Assembly: GCF_000002235.5 (NCBI RefSeq)
Contig: NW_022145611.1
Span: forward strand, 19,528,114-19,592,113
DNA from: Strongylocentrotus purpuratus
Lineage: Eukaryota > Echinodermata > Echinoidea > Camarodonta > Strongylocentrotidae
Length of the DNA stretch: 64,000 nucleotides
Direction: 5' to 3'
The translations under genes were made by a program, and so were the position numbers. Numbering within the stretch: the stretch's first letter is position 1; every line of letters begins with the position of its first letter. Below the pieces are notes generated by a model. It was not told where the DNA came from. It worked only from the letters and a program-made list of their open reading frames with translations, and did no database searches. Positions 23,101 to 37,300 of the stretch are shown here, piece after piece.

Positions 23101-26100
23101 AATACACAAAGCACTCTACAGTCAGAGTGTGCTGCTTCAGCTCAGCCAGGAACCTTCCTGAGCTGAGGTGTGCAATACATGTACATTCACATGTTCATTT
23201 AGCAACTCACTGTACCTGGCCTGTGCTGTACCGCACCGCTGGCCAGTTTCATTGTGCTGTATTCTAAGAGGGAATGTTGTCAGTACAATGTGAAATGGGG
23301 TTTTGCCAAACAGGACACAGAACAGTGTTATTGATGCAGTGTTTATGGCCTGTAAATACAAGAATGACTGTATACTCTACTTGTTTTGTCCAACTCTTTA
23401 ATGCCCATGCTATACCTAGGCTATGGCTATGGTACATGTAGGCTTACATAATTTTTTTCTCGCATTCATTGAGAATTTTCTGCTCTTTTACATGAAAAGC
23501 AGGAAGGGATGCGGGTAACTTAGAAAATCAACTTTATTTTATATTATTTGACCTGTGTGTTAATGCAACTTTTTTTTAAAATTTGTTCAATGCATGGAAT
23601 GGCCTAGATCTACATTAAACAAAACAAAAATATTGACAGACATGTACTGTACATTAGTCATACACGCACATGAACATGTTTCTGAATGGCATGGTCATGT
23701 GGGTATGTACATTAATAGGCTGCACATGTCAACAGGTACAGGGCAGACCCTGATTTTTTTACTGTGTTTAGAAAGCAGAAGCTATTGCTTTGTTGTGTAT
23801 CATTTATGCAAATTGTACTATTCCTTTCAGAGAATGTATCAATATCAGAAATATGACAGATCTACAGCTTCATACAGATACATGAGGCCTACATGTACGT
23901 GTCATATACATTAGCAATACCCCCCACACCATTTCCTCTGGCAAATCTAAAATATTTCAATTAGCTCAGATTTGCGACAGGAAGCACAAATCTAATGTTC
24001 AAGGGGACGTCCCTTTGGTGAACTTTTCTCCTGCAGCCTCTCCTCTCCAGCTCTACTGCCAGCATGTGTCCACAAAGGTTTAGAGCCCTGTCCCTGTCGC
24101 AGTTGGCGTACTGTGTGGGAGGGCATTGTAATGTTTCTGCAAATGGGAGTCTTTCTCCCAGAGTGGCATTTCCATAGAAAGGGAGGATCAGGACACCCAC
24201 ATTGGTGTGGCTTTAGGCTTGAGCAAATTACAAGAAGGCCCACATATTCTCTACATTTTAATATGTAGGTTCCCCTCAAATGAGTCCAATATTATGTGGC
24301 GCAACTGGCATTGTCCTGTGAGTGGGCAGAGGGGTGCTGTAAATTCATTCATTTTCATTGACATTTGTCATCGTTACACAGACTGTGTGGGTGTAGGAGA
24401 TGAACGTCCCGAATGCTTAAACTACATATGTAGGTCATTTTAAGGACCTTTTATAGGTGTCGGGTGAACTGCAATTAGTCTGTATCCTTTTGTGATCTGA
24501 TTGATTGAGGTTCATGTAAAGAAGTACTTTTGCCTGGGGGCTTTTTAGATTGTATAATGAACTACACTGTAAATCATCTGTGATTGTTATTTGAAGTGGT
24601 AAAAATGTAGGGTCTGCTGGATTAAGATTTTATGATACGCTTCTGGAAGATTTACAAAATGATATCAATCAGGAAATTAAAATTCTTCTGTGGAAGAACA
24701 TCTAATATTCCTATCCTTTTGAATATTGCAAATGGCAATCTTATCATGGTCTTTAAAAAAAGGAAAGATGTACATGTATCTATGAGAAATTCAATTATCA
24801 GTACTTGTGTGTGTTGTCATTTGAACAGATCAACTCATCCTATTTTAGAAACTGTGGGTATAATAATATGTCTCAGCCACAATGAGCAAGCTTGACTAAT
24901 CAACAGCTGCCTCGCAAACTTGGAAGTCTTTGTTTAAGCCAGTGAAGGGACAAAATAAGACTCAAGATTAGGTTGTTGAGTATAAACTCTGCTCAACAAG
25001 AGGTTGGCTCTTTTCATGGGGATTATGGAAAAAAAGAACTTTGCTAAGCTTATTTTTAACTAAGGAACATTTAAAGTTCAAAATAATGTAGCCAACCTTT
25101 TAAAGTGTGTTTCATGCTACAGTAATTATGAGCTTGTCAAAAAGTCATTACATGGAAGAAAAGTCACCTTTTAATTTAGCAAGAACATCTCTTCCCCTTG
25201 GCTATTTTTTACTGTATTTTGCCTCAGATTTGTGTTCACATTATACTGATATTTAGACCCATGTGTATATGGGCCTACATGAACAATGACACAATTTTTA
25301 TTGTGTACATACATTACTGTATGTCTGAGTAGTATTTATATAATGCAATTAGGTTAATTAGATTAATGGATGGTTATTGACAGTTGCACAATAATTTACA
25401 TGTAGATTTATAATGACGTAATTTGTAATTGCATTGTATTAGATCTGCCAAAAAGCCATTCTGTTCTCTCAATTTAAAAATAAAAAGATTCTATCAGTTA
25501 AGCTGGATAATATTCACACTCCAACTAATACAAGGTCTATTCTAGGCCTACCGGTATACATGTATATTCATTCAAAACCATATTAATCCTGACCAAGGTC
25601 TTTAATATGAGTGATTAGTTACCAAATGTAAAGTAAGGTCAATTAAAATGTTAGCCTTTCAAAGTATTTGCAAAAAATAATTCTTTGTTTTTCAGAAGAG
25701 ATACCGGTACACTCTTTTATCTGCTTATGATCCATGATAATAAGTGAGAACTCCACAAAAATGCAGAAGCAAGCTTTCTTGTAATAAAGTAAAGTTGTAG
25801 GCCCATGTATACATGTGTGTCAGTTATACAAATTTACATTTCCTTTTTAATATCTTCTTTCATTTTTTGTGGTGGAAGAGGCAGATTTGGTTGCCTTTGT
25901 GGTCCCTCATCCTTGGATGTACTCATTCACTGAGCTTGGTGTGAAAAAAACATAGGAGTGAAGTTCAATAGACTGTACGCTCATGCAGATCTGACGTACA
26001 ATGTACAAAAGGCATGCAAAAAAGCATTCACCTGAATTATTGCTGCATGGACGTGTGGACAATGCAATCAGCTGCCTACACTTGTATGTACTCAGACATG

Positions 26101-29100
26101 AACCAGAGATTTATTTTTTATTCTTGAATAACTTACCTTGGCAGTTCCCTGAAGTGCAGAGGCAGTGACTTTTGTTCAAATTTTGGAAAGCCCACGTAAA
26201 TCACTTGGTTCCACATGTTTATGGAACTTGCCTGTTTGAATCCCAGGCTTTTGATATTAGCTGAACTTTTTGCGAGGGTGGTTATGGAGGAGAAGAATCA
26301 GTTATTTTATTTCTTTTTCGGGTAGCATTGTATCCCATAGTAGGTATTGTGTCTGTCTAACATCAGCAAGATCAAATTCTGTTTGATTTGTCCTTTCATC
26401 CCATCGTTTAATTTTCATGTTATTGTTCTGTTTATTTGACACCTGAAGGTGTTTTCCTTTCATGCTGTGGGTATAATGTGTAGGTGGACAATTTGGTCAT
26501 TCAACCGTCCAGTGCTTACAGTTTATTTTTTTCTTTTTATTCTTCTTTGTCATTTCAATATTTTGACAAAATGAATCACGGTATTTCTTATATGATATTA
26601 TATCATTTTCCCAACCTTATTATAGTTGATTATAACTACATGTACAGCACTATATCCCTGTATCCATGATCTTTGCTGATTATTCAGCTGGGCTTTGCAT
26701 TTTGCCATGATCTTCAGATAGAACTCTTCGAATTACTACAGCACTAGTATATATCCCCTTACGGAAGTTACGGTATCTTCTCATGATCTCTTTCCAGAAA
26801 ATGATGAGTCAATGTATGGTGTTCATGAACCCTTCACAGTCCAACAAACTTGCCAACATTGACCAATGTGTGGGTGATGTATAGTACTTTGCCCACACAT
26901 TATTTCATTGTCAGATGCAGAATGTCCTAACTTTCTCAAGGTTGTATCTCACACTCACAAGTCACAACAAAAGTAAAGCACATACAAAATAGATGATATA
27001 AATATAAATAAAATGATGATACCCGTATATAAATGAAATATATTAATATTAATTTTATATATATGGGCTTCTTGCATTAGGAGTGGTAAAGACAAGTTTT
27101 AAAAGAAATCAAATTTGGGGCTCTTATGTAAAGCTTGCAATGAGTTATTTAGAAGAGTACTATTGTTTTGGTTACCAACCAGGAAACTGAGACAAAGGCT
27201 TTTAGGTTGCCTGGCATGACTTTATAGTCAGTCAATGGCACCAGCACAAATGTTAATTTCAAGCCCTGAATGCAAGTTGCTTTTCAGCTAATCAGGATTT
27301 CCTATTTTTGGACTTGATCAGAAATGAGTGTAAAACTTTAAATGCAATTTTTTTATTTTTATGTATAAGAGGCCTCTGATAGTCTGATGTACACACATCC
27401 ATCCTCATGTTCGCTGCAAACTTGATTTCAATACAATCTGTGCTAGGGACCCAACTGCAGTGTCCTTTGCCCTGTGGTACATGTAGGCGTACATGTACCC
27501 TGGCCCTGATTTGCTCTTTGCCTTTGCACTCTTCCATAGAAATACAGAGGGTGAGTTCCAGGTCTGTGTGGGCCTCAGGGTTCAGTTCTGGTTAGAATAC
27601 AATTCTGATACATTGACCTTTCCCTCCCTCCCTTCCTCCCTCCCTCCCTATTGCTTGGTAATGTTTTTTGTGCATGCAAAAATGTTAAGTGCTGTACATG
27701 GCTGGGGTGTGTTAATGTTGTTTTTTAAACCGTGATAAAGCTGTACAATAAAATGTGGATAAGGTCATGGTTAGACCTTTACCTTGTACTACATTTAGTT
27801 TTAAAAAAAAATTAAGTGTAGCGTACCAGGTTTTTTTTCTCTCTGATGGGGGTCCGAATCGAAGCCCAATGTAAACTAAAAGTTTGAGAATGTTGGGGGT
27901 TCGGCCTTAGATTTTGGTACCCATGTGTCCTGGGCACCCGTTAGTGTTGAGCCCTGCTCAGAGCTAAATACAATGTAGTTTGTCAAAATTTGTCAAAATC
28001 TTTATCAGCTCAAGAAAGTCTGACCCTTTTCAAAGGATTCACAGTGCTTTTAATGATTTTGATTAAACATAACATACATGTACTCCCTGCTTGGCATACT
28101 GTTTTTCTACACGTACAGTATGTGGCACATTTGTAGTATGACTAAATCATATGGAGGAAGGCAGAAGTTTGTCAAAAATGATTACTAAACTTTTTGGCAC
28201 AGTGAATTGTGTTTCCAATTTACATGTATCAATTTATTATTTCAATAGGAATTTTAAATCATTTGTGAAATTAAAAATCTCAAATTAAAACATCCATTAA
28301 CATTAATGAATCCAATAACAATCACATTCATAAGGCATGCTGCAATTTAGCCCACATAAAGGAGAAAAATTCATCAACCAGCATAATCCCTGAAACATGT
28401 TTCAAATGTCTCCCTTTCGGCAGGGATCCACATTTTGCAGTGATGCTGTGTGCGTTGGCAGGAAACTGGCCATATTGGCGCCCGAGTCTGATATCCTCTG
28501 TAATTTGCGGTGCAGCCTCTATGGGGCTAATAGGGAATCATCGTTGTATAGGCTAACTGTCAAAGATACATGCTCAAGGCTGACATAGGATCAAAGAGCG
28601 TCAAACTTATAGCCTTATCCTTTGTTTTGTGACACAGATGACAAGGCAATGCTGTCAATCCATTGTTTATAGTCATAGAACAGTTACGTCAATTCAATTC
28701 AGTTCAAATATATGTCCACTCTTAAAGCATAAAATATAACAAAGGTTAACATATAACATTTTCAAGAAAAAAATTTGATAAAAAGAGTTGCATGTGTATT
28801 TGAAGAAAAAAAAACAGTTGACAATACACAACATAAGCCCACAACAATGTGGACAAGAGTGGGGTTGGAAGATGGTTGGAATCTTACTTGATATTCACTC
28901 TATGTTTTCTTCAATATAGATCATGGGAAACTTCTCTGAATGGAAACAGCCATACTTCTGTGTGAAATACAACATTCATGTGGACGGAAGGAAACATTCT
29001 GTGTTAGATAATTAGATAACTAATGAAATGTTAATGAAGCCATACGTTGTAATGAAATTAAATAATGAGTACATCTGTAACACAAAGGTGTAAGCTAAAA

Positions 29101-32100
29101 ATACAAACTTTATAATTAGAGTGACGGATTAATCATAAATGACTAGAGAATTGCATTACACTATTACACAAAAATAACACATTGCAGAAGTGGTCTTATG
29201 CTGAAAAATTGAAGGGGGGGGGGGGTGAAATTGGTTGATTATCACAGTATGAACAGAATATTTTGGGGAATAAGTTGATTTGAATGACAGATAATAGTAT
29301 GCCTAAAATTGAAAATGTGTCTTTTTACATGATGTTCAGTACATGTACAGTGTGTATTGAGTATGAAAAACTGTTAAATATGTATATTATCAGATGCAAA
29401 TAAACTTTCGAGAAACAATAATTTCAATCCACTTGTTTTGGTAGCTTGATGTATTTTACATTTGTTTGTCTAAAATCCATGTATATATGAAGGATTATTT
29501 TTTGAATGCGAAAAAAAGAAAGATTATAAATATAGCTGAAAAAGGAGGGTTATTACTAAAACATTTTTTTAATAAATTGCAGAGCTGCCAAGTCTCCCGG
29601 ATCCTGCGGGAGACTCCCGGATTTTGACCCAATATCCCGTTTTCCCGACCCCATGCAAAAATCTCCCGGATTTCCAGATTTTAAGTTGTATTATTTTCAT
29701 AAACGACTGTTTCACAAGACTAGCATGTTGAGTTCGTACGTACGTATACAAACACACGGCAATTCTGTAATATGAATTTTCCTGTTATCCAGTCGTCGAA
29801 TATAAATTTACCGTGATATCGTACTTTATTTAACAGCGTAATAAATGAGAGTTACGCCGAACGACTGGCGGGCTAATCTAACAAACCATTGGGAACATGT
29901 GATAATGTGAGTGGTGTTTGTGTGATAGCAATTCGCCTGCTTGCTCTGCCGGGCGGCTTCCTCGCCGGCCCCCGTAGCGTCCCGGTACGTTGGTGCCGGT
30001 TTCCGATCGGTCGCGTCAGAGCAGCCAGAAGTTGCACTGATACAACAAGCAGACTTTGTCTGCTGCGATCGGCCCAAAAAACTGCACATTTCAACATCAG
30101 TTTTTGGATTGATTTGGGGACTTTTGCGATGTGATTTTTAAGTGGATTATCATTTGATACCAACATGGCAGTGTTACTGCAGAGTGGATTTTGAAGCCGA
30201 CTTTTTTTTTCTGATCTCCTTTGCCGTTGGGAACGCATCGATATAACTTGCATCTTCCGAAGGCGTAAGTCAACTTTGTCCAAAACAAGGCTGTATTTTG
30301 CTCTCTGTTTGAGTATTAAAATATCATCCAGGACAATGTCGAAGTCGAAATATTATCAGAAATATAAAGATGACTACCACTTGGAATGGCCTTGTGTTGG
30401 GAAATCTACGAAAGGCGAATACTACGCATTTTGTACAGTTTGCGGCGCAGATATCTCCATCAAGAGTGGGGGAAGAAATGATGTATTTCGCCACATCACA
30501 TCTGACAAACACAAGCAAACCGCGAAAGCAAGGGGCAATACAAAAGGAATACAGAGCTTTTTCAGGTTAGTATGAACAGTTCTTAGATTTGTAAAATCGA
30601 GAAATAGTCTACCCCTCTATACCATAGACCTGAGTTCATTTCATGACTATGCCTTGAAAACCTGGCCACTAGATGTTAAGTTCCTTAAGGAGGCTGAAGT
30701 GATTGATGTCAGTTCCAGAAGAGATGTGTCATTTTCATCTGTGCAATACTTTGTTGAAAAGTACCCTTGCATTTTGAACAGACAATCAGAGAATGGAGAC
30801 CTGGACAAGCTTGAGCTGGAATTTGCACAATACCAGGTTGAAGACTTTTCAGGGGAACCAGAGATCCTGAACAAAAACTTGAGAATAGACAAGAAATGGT
30901 CTGCAATTTCAAAGATGGAGGATGGCAATGGCTCAAAGAAATACACACTTCTGAGCAAAGTGATGAAATCTTTGCTTGTGATACCACATTCCAATGCTTC
31001 ATGTGAAAGAGTTTTTAGCATTGTTAGGAAGAACAAAACTGATTTCAGGGGATCAATGAATTTGAAAACACTTCAAGCACTCCTAACAGAGAAAATTGCC
31101 AACACAGATGTCCCATGCTACCAAAGGGAGTATAGCAAGGACCTCCTTAGCAAACTCAAGCAAGCAACCTACCAGTCACTTCAAGGAAAACCCTCAAGCA
31201 CACCCCAGTCCTTGCCTTCCACAAGTACATCCCCCATTTCACAATAGAGGTAACAGGAGTTCATAGTCTGAAATATGATGTGAAGTTCATATGTTATCAA
31301 TTGTATGCAAATAAAATGTGCCATATCAAAGCCTTCCATTTTGAGAAATCATTGAAAAAATGTGTTCTAAAAGGGTTTCAAAGAGGCTTAAAACCAAGAG
31401 CTTTTGGGGGCCTGCCCCCTGCCCCCCCCCCCCCACCAGGGGCACTAAAAGGCCATTCTTGGTTCCCGCCAACAATGAAGTCGTTCGATGCTGCTCTCTC
31501 AGAAATCTCCCTGATTACCCAAATCAAATGTTGGCAGCTCTGAAATTGCCAAGGATGAAGGTTCAGCTTAATTGAATATGATACACGTTTGAAGATGTGG
31601 GTGTTGGGTTAATATGGGCTTGTGCCTGCCTGCCTGCCTGCCTTTACGCAGAAATTACAATTTATGTTAACCTCCCCCACAGACATTTTGATTGAGCATG
31701 TAATTAAAAGTCCTCGATGTCTGGGTCAATCGATCCTGTGACGCACTAAAGTTGGACATTTAGTTGTATGTTTAGGTGAAAAGTCTTTCTTTCTTGTCAC
31801 GCCTGTGATGGTTAAAACACTAGCAATATTGCACTTGGATTTGATTTGAAGCGAAGGCTGGGTTCTGGTTAGGTGACAAATTTGAAATGACAAGAATTCT
31901 TTCACAGTTTGGTTTGGTTTGAAGTAACTTCACATAATTTGGAAATACTTCATGTTTGTTTGGCGTCAGATTTCACAGAATAAATAATGGATTTGGTCCA
32001 AAGTTTCACATGTGTGCTTTGAAAGGTATTCACATCTGTGTATACAGGGAATGTCGGATATGTATCCTACCATACATCTAGTGATGAGGTGATAATGATT

Positions 32101-34292
32101 TTGCTAGATCAAGCAAACATCTGCCTGACCATTGCAATATTTGCGCATTTGATTCGCTCAAAGTACATGCAAAATTAGGACAAAATGCCCCAAATTGCAT
32201 TTCATGTATAGTGATGCCTCTATTATTTATCTTGCTTCATTATATAACTCTCATACATCAATTCAGACTGATTTTTACTTTATTTCATTATTTACAATGA
32301 TAAATGTAATGATACTCCATGCATTTTCGGTCAATATGAAGAATACTGCATGCCAATATTTCTTTACCCAGTGTTATACTTCGACTTCTTAGGGGGGGGG
32401 GGGGGTCTCTGAAGATTTTGGTGATCCCAGAAGCATTGCAACTCATTCTTCATTCTTTCTTGTGAAAACTCTTGTACACTCCAATCCCTTGGCATTACCT
32501 ACAAATTGTACACATGCAGTACAGCCAGGATGGAGCAAGCAAAGCTAGGTTGAATGAGGGGGGCTGTACAGTCAGTTTACCCCCTTTGACTCATCATGAC
32601 ATGCAGATCTTTGCTAAATTCTTTCCCTCTAGGGTCAACCAGTGTACGAGCAGATTGTGTATATCGTAGTGGTAGTAGTGTACAACATACAGACATGCTG
32701 GAGAGATGATGAGGTTCAAGTTTAGATGTGTCTGCGTACTATGGGTGCTTTAGTAGTGTGAACTATCCATTGCGAGTAAAACCAGACATTGGGGCAATAT
32801 TTCTCTGGTTTACAAAATAAAGATCAAGTACATGTGTTTACGAAAGGTCCATGTTCATTTGGCCTTTTTAGGGGAGCCAGCTTAATAAACAAATAATCAA
32901 CTTAAAACAATATTGTAGCTTCATGTATTAGTAATTATTGTTAATATTATTTTAGAATAAAATTGGAATTGTTGGGGGGGGGGGGTCCCACTGCCTGATT
33001 GATTAGGGGAAAAAGAAAACTTACGGAGGCAGGAAAAATGTTACAAGATGTGGGTAGATATAACATCTGTAACAAACAACAATTTCAACTGCAACCTACT
33101 CTCAGAAATGCACCTACCTGTAAAAAAGCGAAAAACCCATTGAAATCATTAGCATTGACATTTCTAATACGTCAAGAAGTGTTCGACGAGATTGGTTTGT
33201 GATTGAGCCTCCGCGCTACTGTTATTCAAAGCTTAACCTGATGAGCGTCATCGGAGGCTGTAGAAATGCTAGTGAATAGAGCTGGAGTTGTGTTGTGTTT
33301 ACCCTGTACCTGTGACCCTACATGACCCTGCATACTTTCCATGATATTGACCATGAAGAGAGACATATAAAAGCAAGTTGTTCTCATACATCTTGTCAAT
33401 GGCTAGTCTAGTAGCTCAGACACATTCATACATCTCCTAGAACAGAATATGGCAACCCCTTTAATAGTTGTCCCACCCCTCTGGGTAGTGGGTACATGAA
33501 TGTTTTACTTGATGTAAACAAAAACACATGTATCATTTAGAGATTCAAGAACTTTTAAATTCTGTTCAGAGGTGCTGTTAGTAGGTGTGTCCTGTTATTT
33601 ATCATACAGTGAGCCTACTTGTGCATTGTTTTTTGTCAAAGACAAGTTTTGCTTTCAAATAAACAGAGCACTTGTTTTAAGTCTGTATGAAAATGATACC
33701 GGTATGCGAGATCTGGAGACCAATTACATGTTCAGGTCCAGCAGATTATACAGGTGTTGCAGAACTGATTGTAAGTTTTGTTTACCAATACACGTCATAA
33801 ATGGCATTTTCTGGAAACAGATATATGACTGAAACATCATGACGTTTATAATTAATTATAAACAACCAAGTATGTCATAGTGATATATTAAAGATGAAAA
33901 TGGGCTCCAAATCTAGACGAATCTGTGCAATTGATATTCCTCTGGTACCACAGGTGTCATTTATGCCTGCATGCATAAGCTGAAAATATGTTATTATCAT
34001 GACATGTTGTGGTACTAATACAGTGTCGATTATTGCTGCTACATGTACTTCTCATCCCACTACATTTTTACTGCTACTACTACTACTACTACTACGACAT
34101 GTATATGTACTATTATGTAGGCTTACTTTGTACATGTACTATCCCAAGTCCCTGATATCCCCCAAGTACAGACAAGGTTCAAGGCCTCCCAAACACTGGG
34201 TCCCCATTGGTCCTCTGTCATTGAAATCAAAACAGGTTAACTGCATTTGTAGAAAGGTGCAATGAGTACACGAAAAGGGGGAAAAAGAGAAG

Positions 34293-34324
<32 letters not shown>

Positions 34325-37300
34325 GACTCTCGCAAAATGACCCTGTCTGGCACTTGATCAGGAACAGTGTGTTCACGCTGACTGCCTCTGCTTGGCTTTC
34401 ATCCATCCATTCCTGGGTGGTTGGCTCTCGATCTCTCTCTCTTGTCGTTGTTCCCTGCATTACTTCTCACAGCACAGCTAGCTCAGGACTGCTTACATGT
34501 ACATGTAGTTCATGCTGCAAGGGTACTACACACGTACCTTACTGACAACCTCAAGTTGTGTTCTTGTTTGATCCACTTTAAGGAATGCAATGGGAAAATC
34601 ATCGACTTCTTCTGAGAGAGTTGCTAGGGGTGAGTAGAGAGATTGAGTATTCGGCTAAGTTGGGTCTGGCAGCATTGAGTATTCATGACAGGCAGGGGGC
34701 CAATGTACAGGGATATTGCTGAGTGCCTCAGTTTATCATGGCTTGCATAGCCCAGAATATAGTTTCACATATTCTAAAAATGCTAGAAAGCTACATGTAC
34801 ATGTAGGCTGTGTTGAGTAAGTTTTCAATTGGAGCATATGTACATTGTAGGCTTACCTATACAGCGTGCTTTTGTAAACAAAGGTGATATTTTTGTGTTA
34901 AAGCTTGTACAAGTACATACTGAAGTGTGCTAGTCCTGTTTAGTTCATAATCTTTCATTCACAGGAGTTATTTTAGACTGCTTTAAATAAATATACATAT
35001 ACTTTGAATTACAAGAACGTAAATTTGAATGTGAGAAGCTGTGGTTGTCTTACATGTAAAATTGTAAACGTGTGCAGGCCAGTAGTGTGCAGGCCTATAT
35101 GTAATCTCTTTGTAGGTTGATAATTTGTATGCAGCTGTCATGGCATTTATCAAAGTTTACAATGCTGTCCCTGCATGTCATGCCCTATAGCCAGGATGCT
35201 TAATAATAATAATGGGTAGGGGCCAGGAAAAATGTCCAAATACCGGTATTGATAAGATGAGCTTGTCATGTTCTATCTAAATCATAAAATGTATTACCAA
35301 ACATGCATCAAACTACATTTTCACACATTATTGTGTAGACAATACTACTACTAGTAAAGACAATTTCATGTACATTCAAATATGCAGTACCAACTCGTAC
35401 CAAAATGGAATCCGGAGACATTCAAGTATATCACTGGTTAGCCACAAATGTCGTGGGAGGAGTCATTCAAGTAATTATGAGGAAGGGGTATGATGGGAAA
35501 TGCTACCTGACATCCTTCAAAATGATTTAATCTCTTGAATTCATTCAAGTTAAGGATATTAGAAGGGTCAGAATCCATTGCTGTCGACAATCCAACTAAG
35601 AGATGGCACACATACCCACATATGCATTTGTGTGTACTGGATTTACATTACGTAGCCTTTGCGGCCATTGATTTAACTTACGGCCAAGTTCATTGCTTTG
35701 TTATGTCATATATCAATATCCCCTGATTCCATTGACATGTTATAGCATTCTCTAACTTCACTGGATGTCCATAGAAATATAGGCCCCTTTTCAATAAATA
35801 CGGTAGCAATGTTTTGTTTATTTTTGACCCTGCAAGACCCATTTAATTACATTTTGTAATTAATTTTAACCTACATGTATCAGAGTGGCATCACGTGCAT
35901 GGTATTCTCATACATTTCTTTTCTATGTTATTTGTGATATTGGGATAGAACCTATATTCCATTCTTTTTCAAGTAAATAAGTATAGAAGAGCACTTGATT
36001 TGATGCCTAGCTACACATAGGCCTACATGTTCATATGTAGTTGTAGGCCTACACACATTGAATGACTAAGAAACGCTGTGGAAGTGTGCTATCTTTAGCT
36101 TTGTTTTCCTTTGTCAACGAAGTAGGTGAATGGCTTATTCAGGGTTTGAACATTCAATAGGGACATAAAGATTCTTATCTGGGCAGTTCCCTTTACATGG
36201 GATAAAGGCAGAAGACTTCAATGATGTGCCATGTGCTATAGGTACATGTATGCTCTATGACCTTTAATTACAGCGAATTAAAAATTATGTAAAAGTTGCA
36301 TTATAATCCACCCAATATCGGGTAAAGTAATAGACTTGGGATGATAGCCCTGGGGAAAAAATTAATGCTCATGTGACATACTGTAGTCTGTTGATATTTA
36401 CTGCTCACAAAACATTGCTTAGGATTAAAATCTTCTTGATTATTCAGATAATTGCAATAAAATATACTTTGCATTCAATCACCACACTTTATCTGAAGAT
36501 TATTAGAATTTACATTTTAGAATCTATAGTTGAATACATGTACATGTACACTATAGGCCTACATGTAAATAAATATTCAAATTTAGAGGTATTTGTTAAA
36601 TTATTTATCAGTTATATCAATATTTATTCAAATTATAATTGCGATTGTTATAATTTGATGAGAAACAACCAACAGACTAAACTTTAAAATGTAGGCAGAT
36701 CGTAGGAGAGAAAGAACAAAAAACTCATTGACTAAAGCTGCGATACCCCTTCTCATCGATGGACCCCTTATCCAAGCTAATAGCATCCTTTGTCCTGATG
36801 CTTTCATCCTGCTTTGATTGTAGCCCTAGCTGTGTTCTCTAATCAGACCAGCAATGCTCTCTTGTTTACTGTGTGAATGAGTGAATGAATGAATGAACGA
36901 AGGGGCATGCAATCTACATAAGTGCTATTCAGTTAGTTACACTGGCTGAGCTCTCTTTGTGTCTATTTCATCATGGCACATATATAACCCATCTACACCT
37001 GCTTGTGGCCAGGAACCCTCTTTGTTTTCTTTGCCATCTCGTACAGTTCTGTTGTCTTATACATTCTTAATTTTGAACGGAGCCTGTCCAGTGGCCGCTC
37101 ATTGAGTTGCTTTCTATAACACGGGGTATCCGCTGTATTCATGCAACTTATGGCAAATCCTTCCTTCAAGATTTGTGTCATTTTATAGTTGATTGCATTT
37201 TCAGTTATTTTTCTGCAGTACTGAACTTTATGATAAAAAGAAATAAAAATATTTTTATTTTGGGGGTAATAGTCTATAGTAATCCCTCGACAGATTTTAA

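Noticed and set aside
23594-24443. Overlapping ORFs of 80-106 codons on both strands
   Set aside because: No family resemblance, no exon borders with matching phase, and several overlap each other on opposite strands.
30566-30627. Short intron joining the BED finger to the hAT C-terminus
   Set aside because: The 62-nt length would shift the frame; the two parts are already in one frame, so deletion is the simpler reading.
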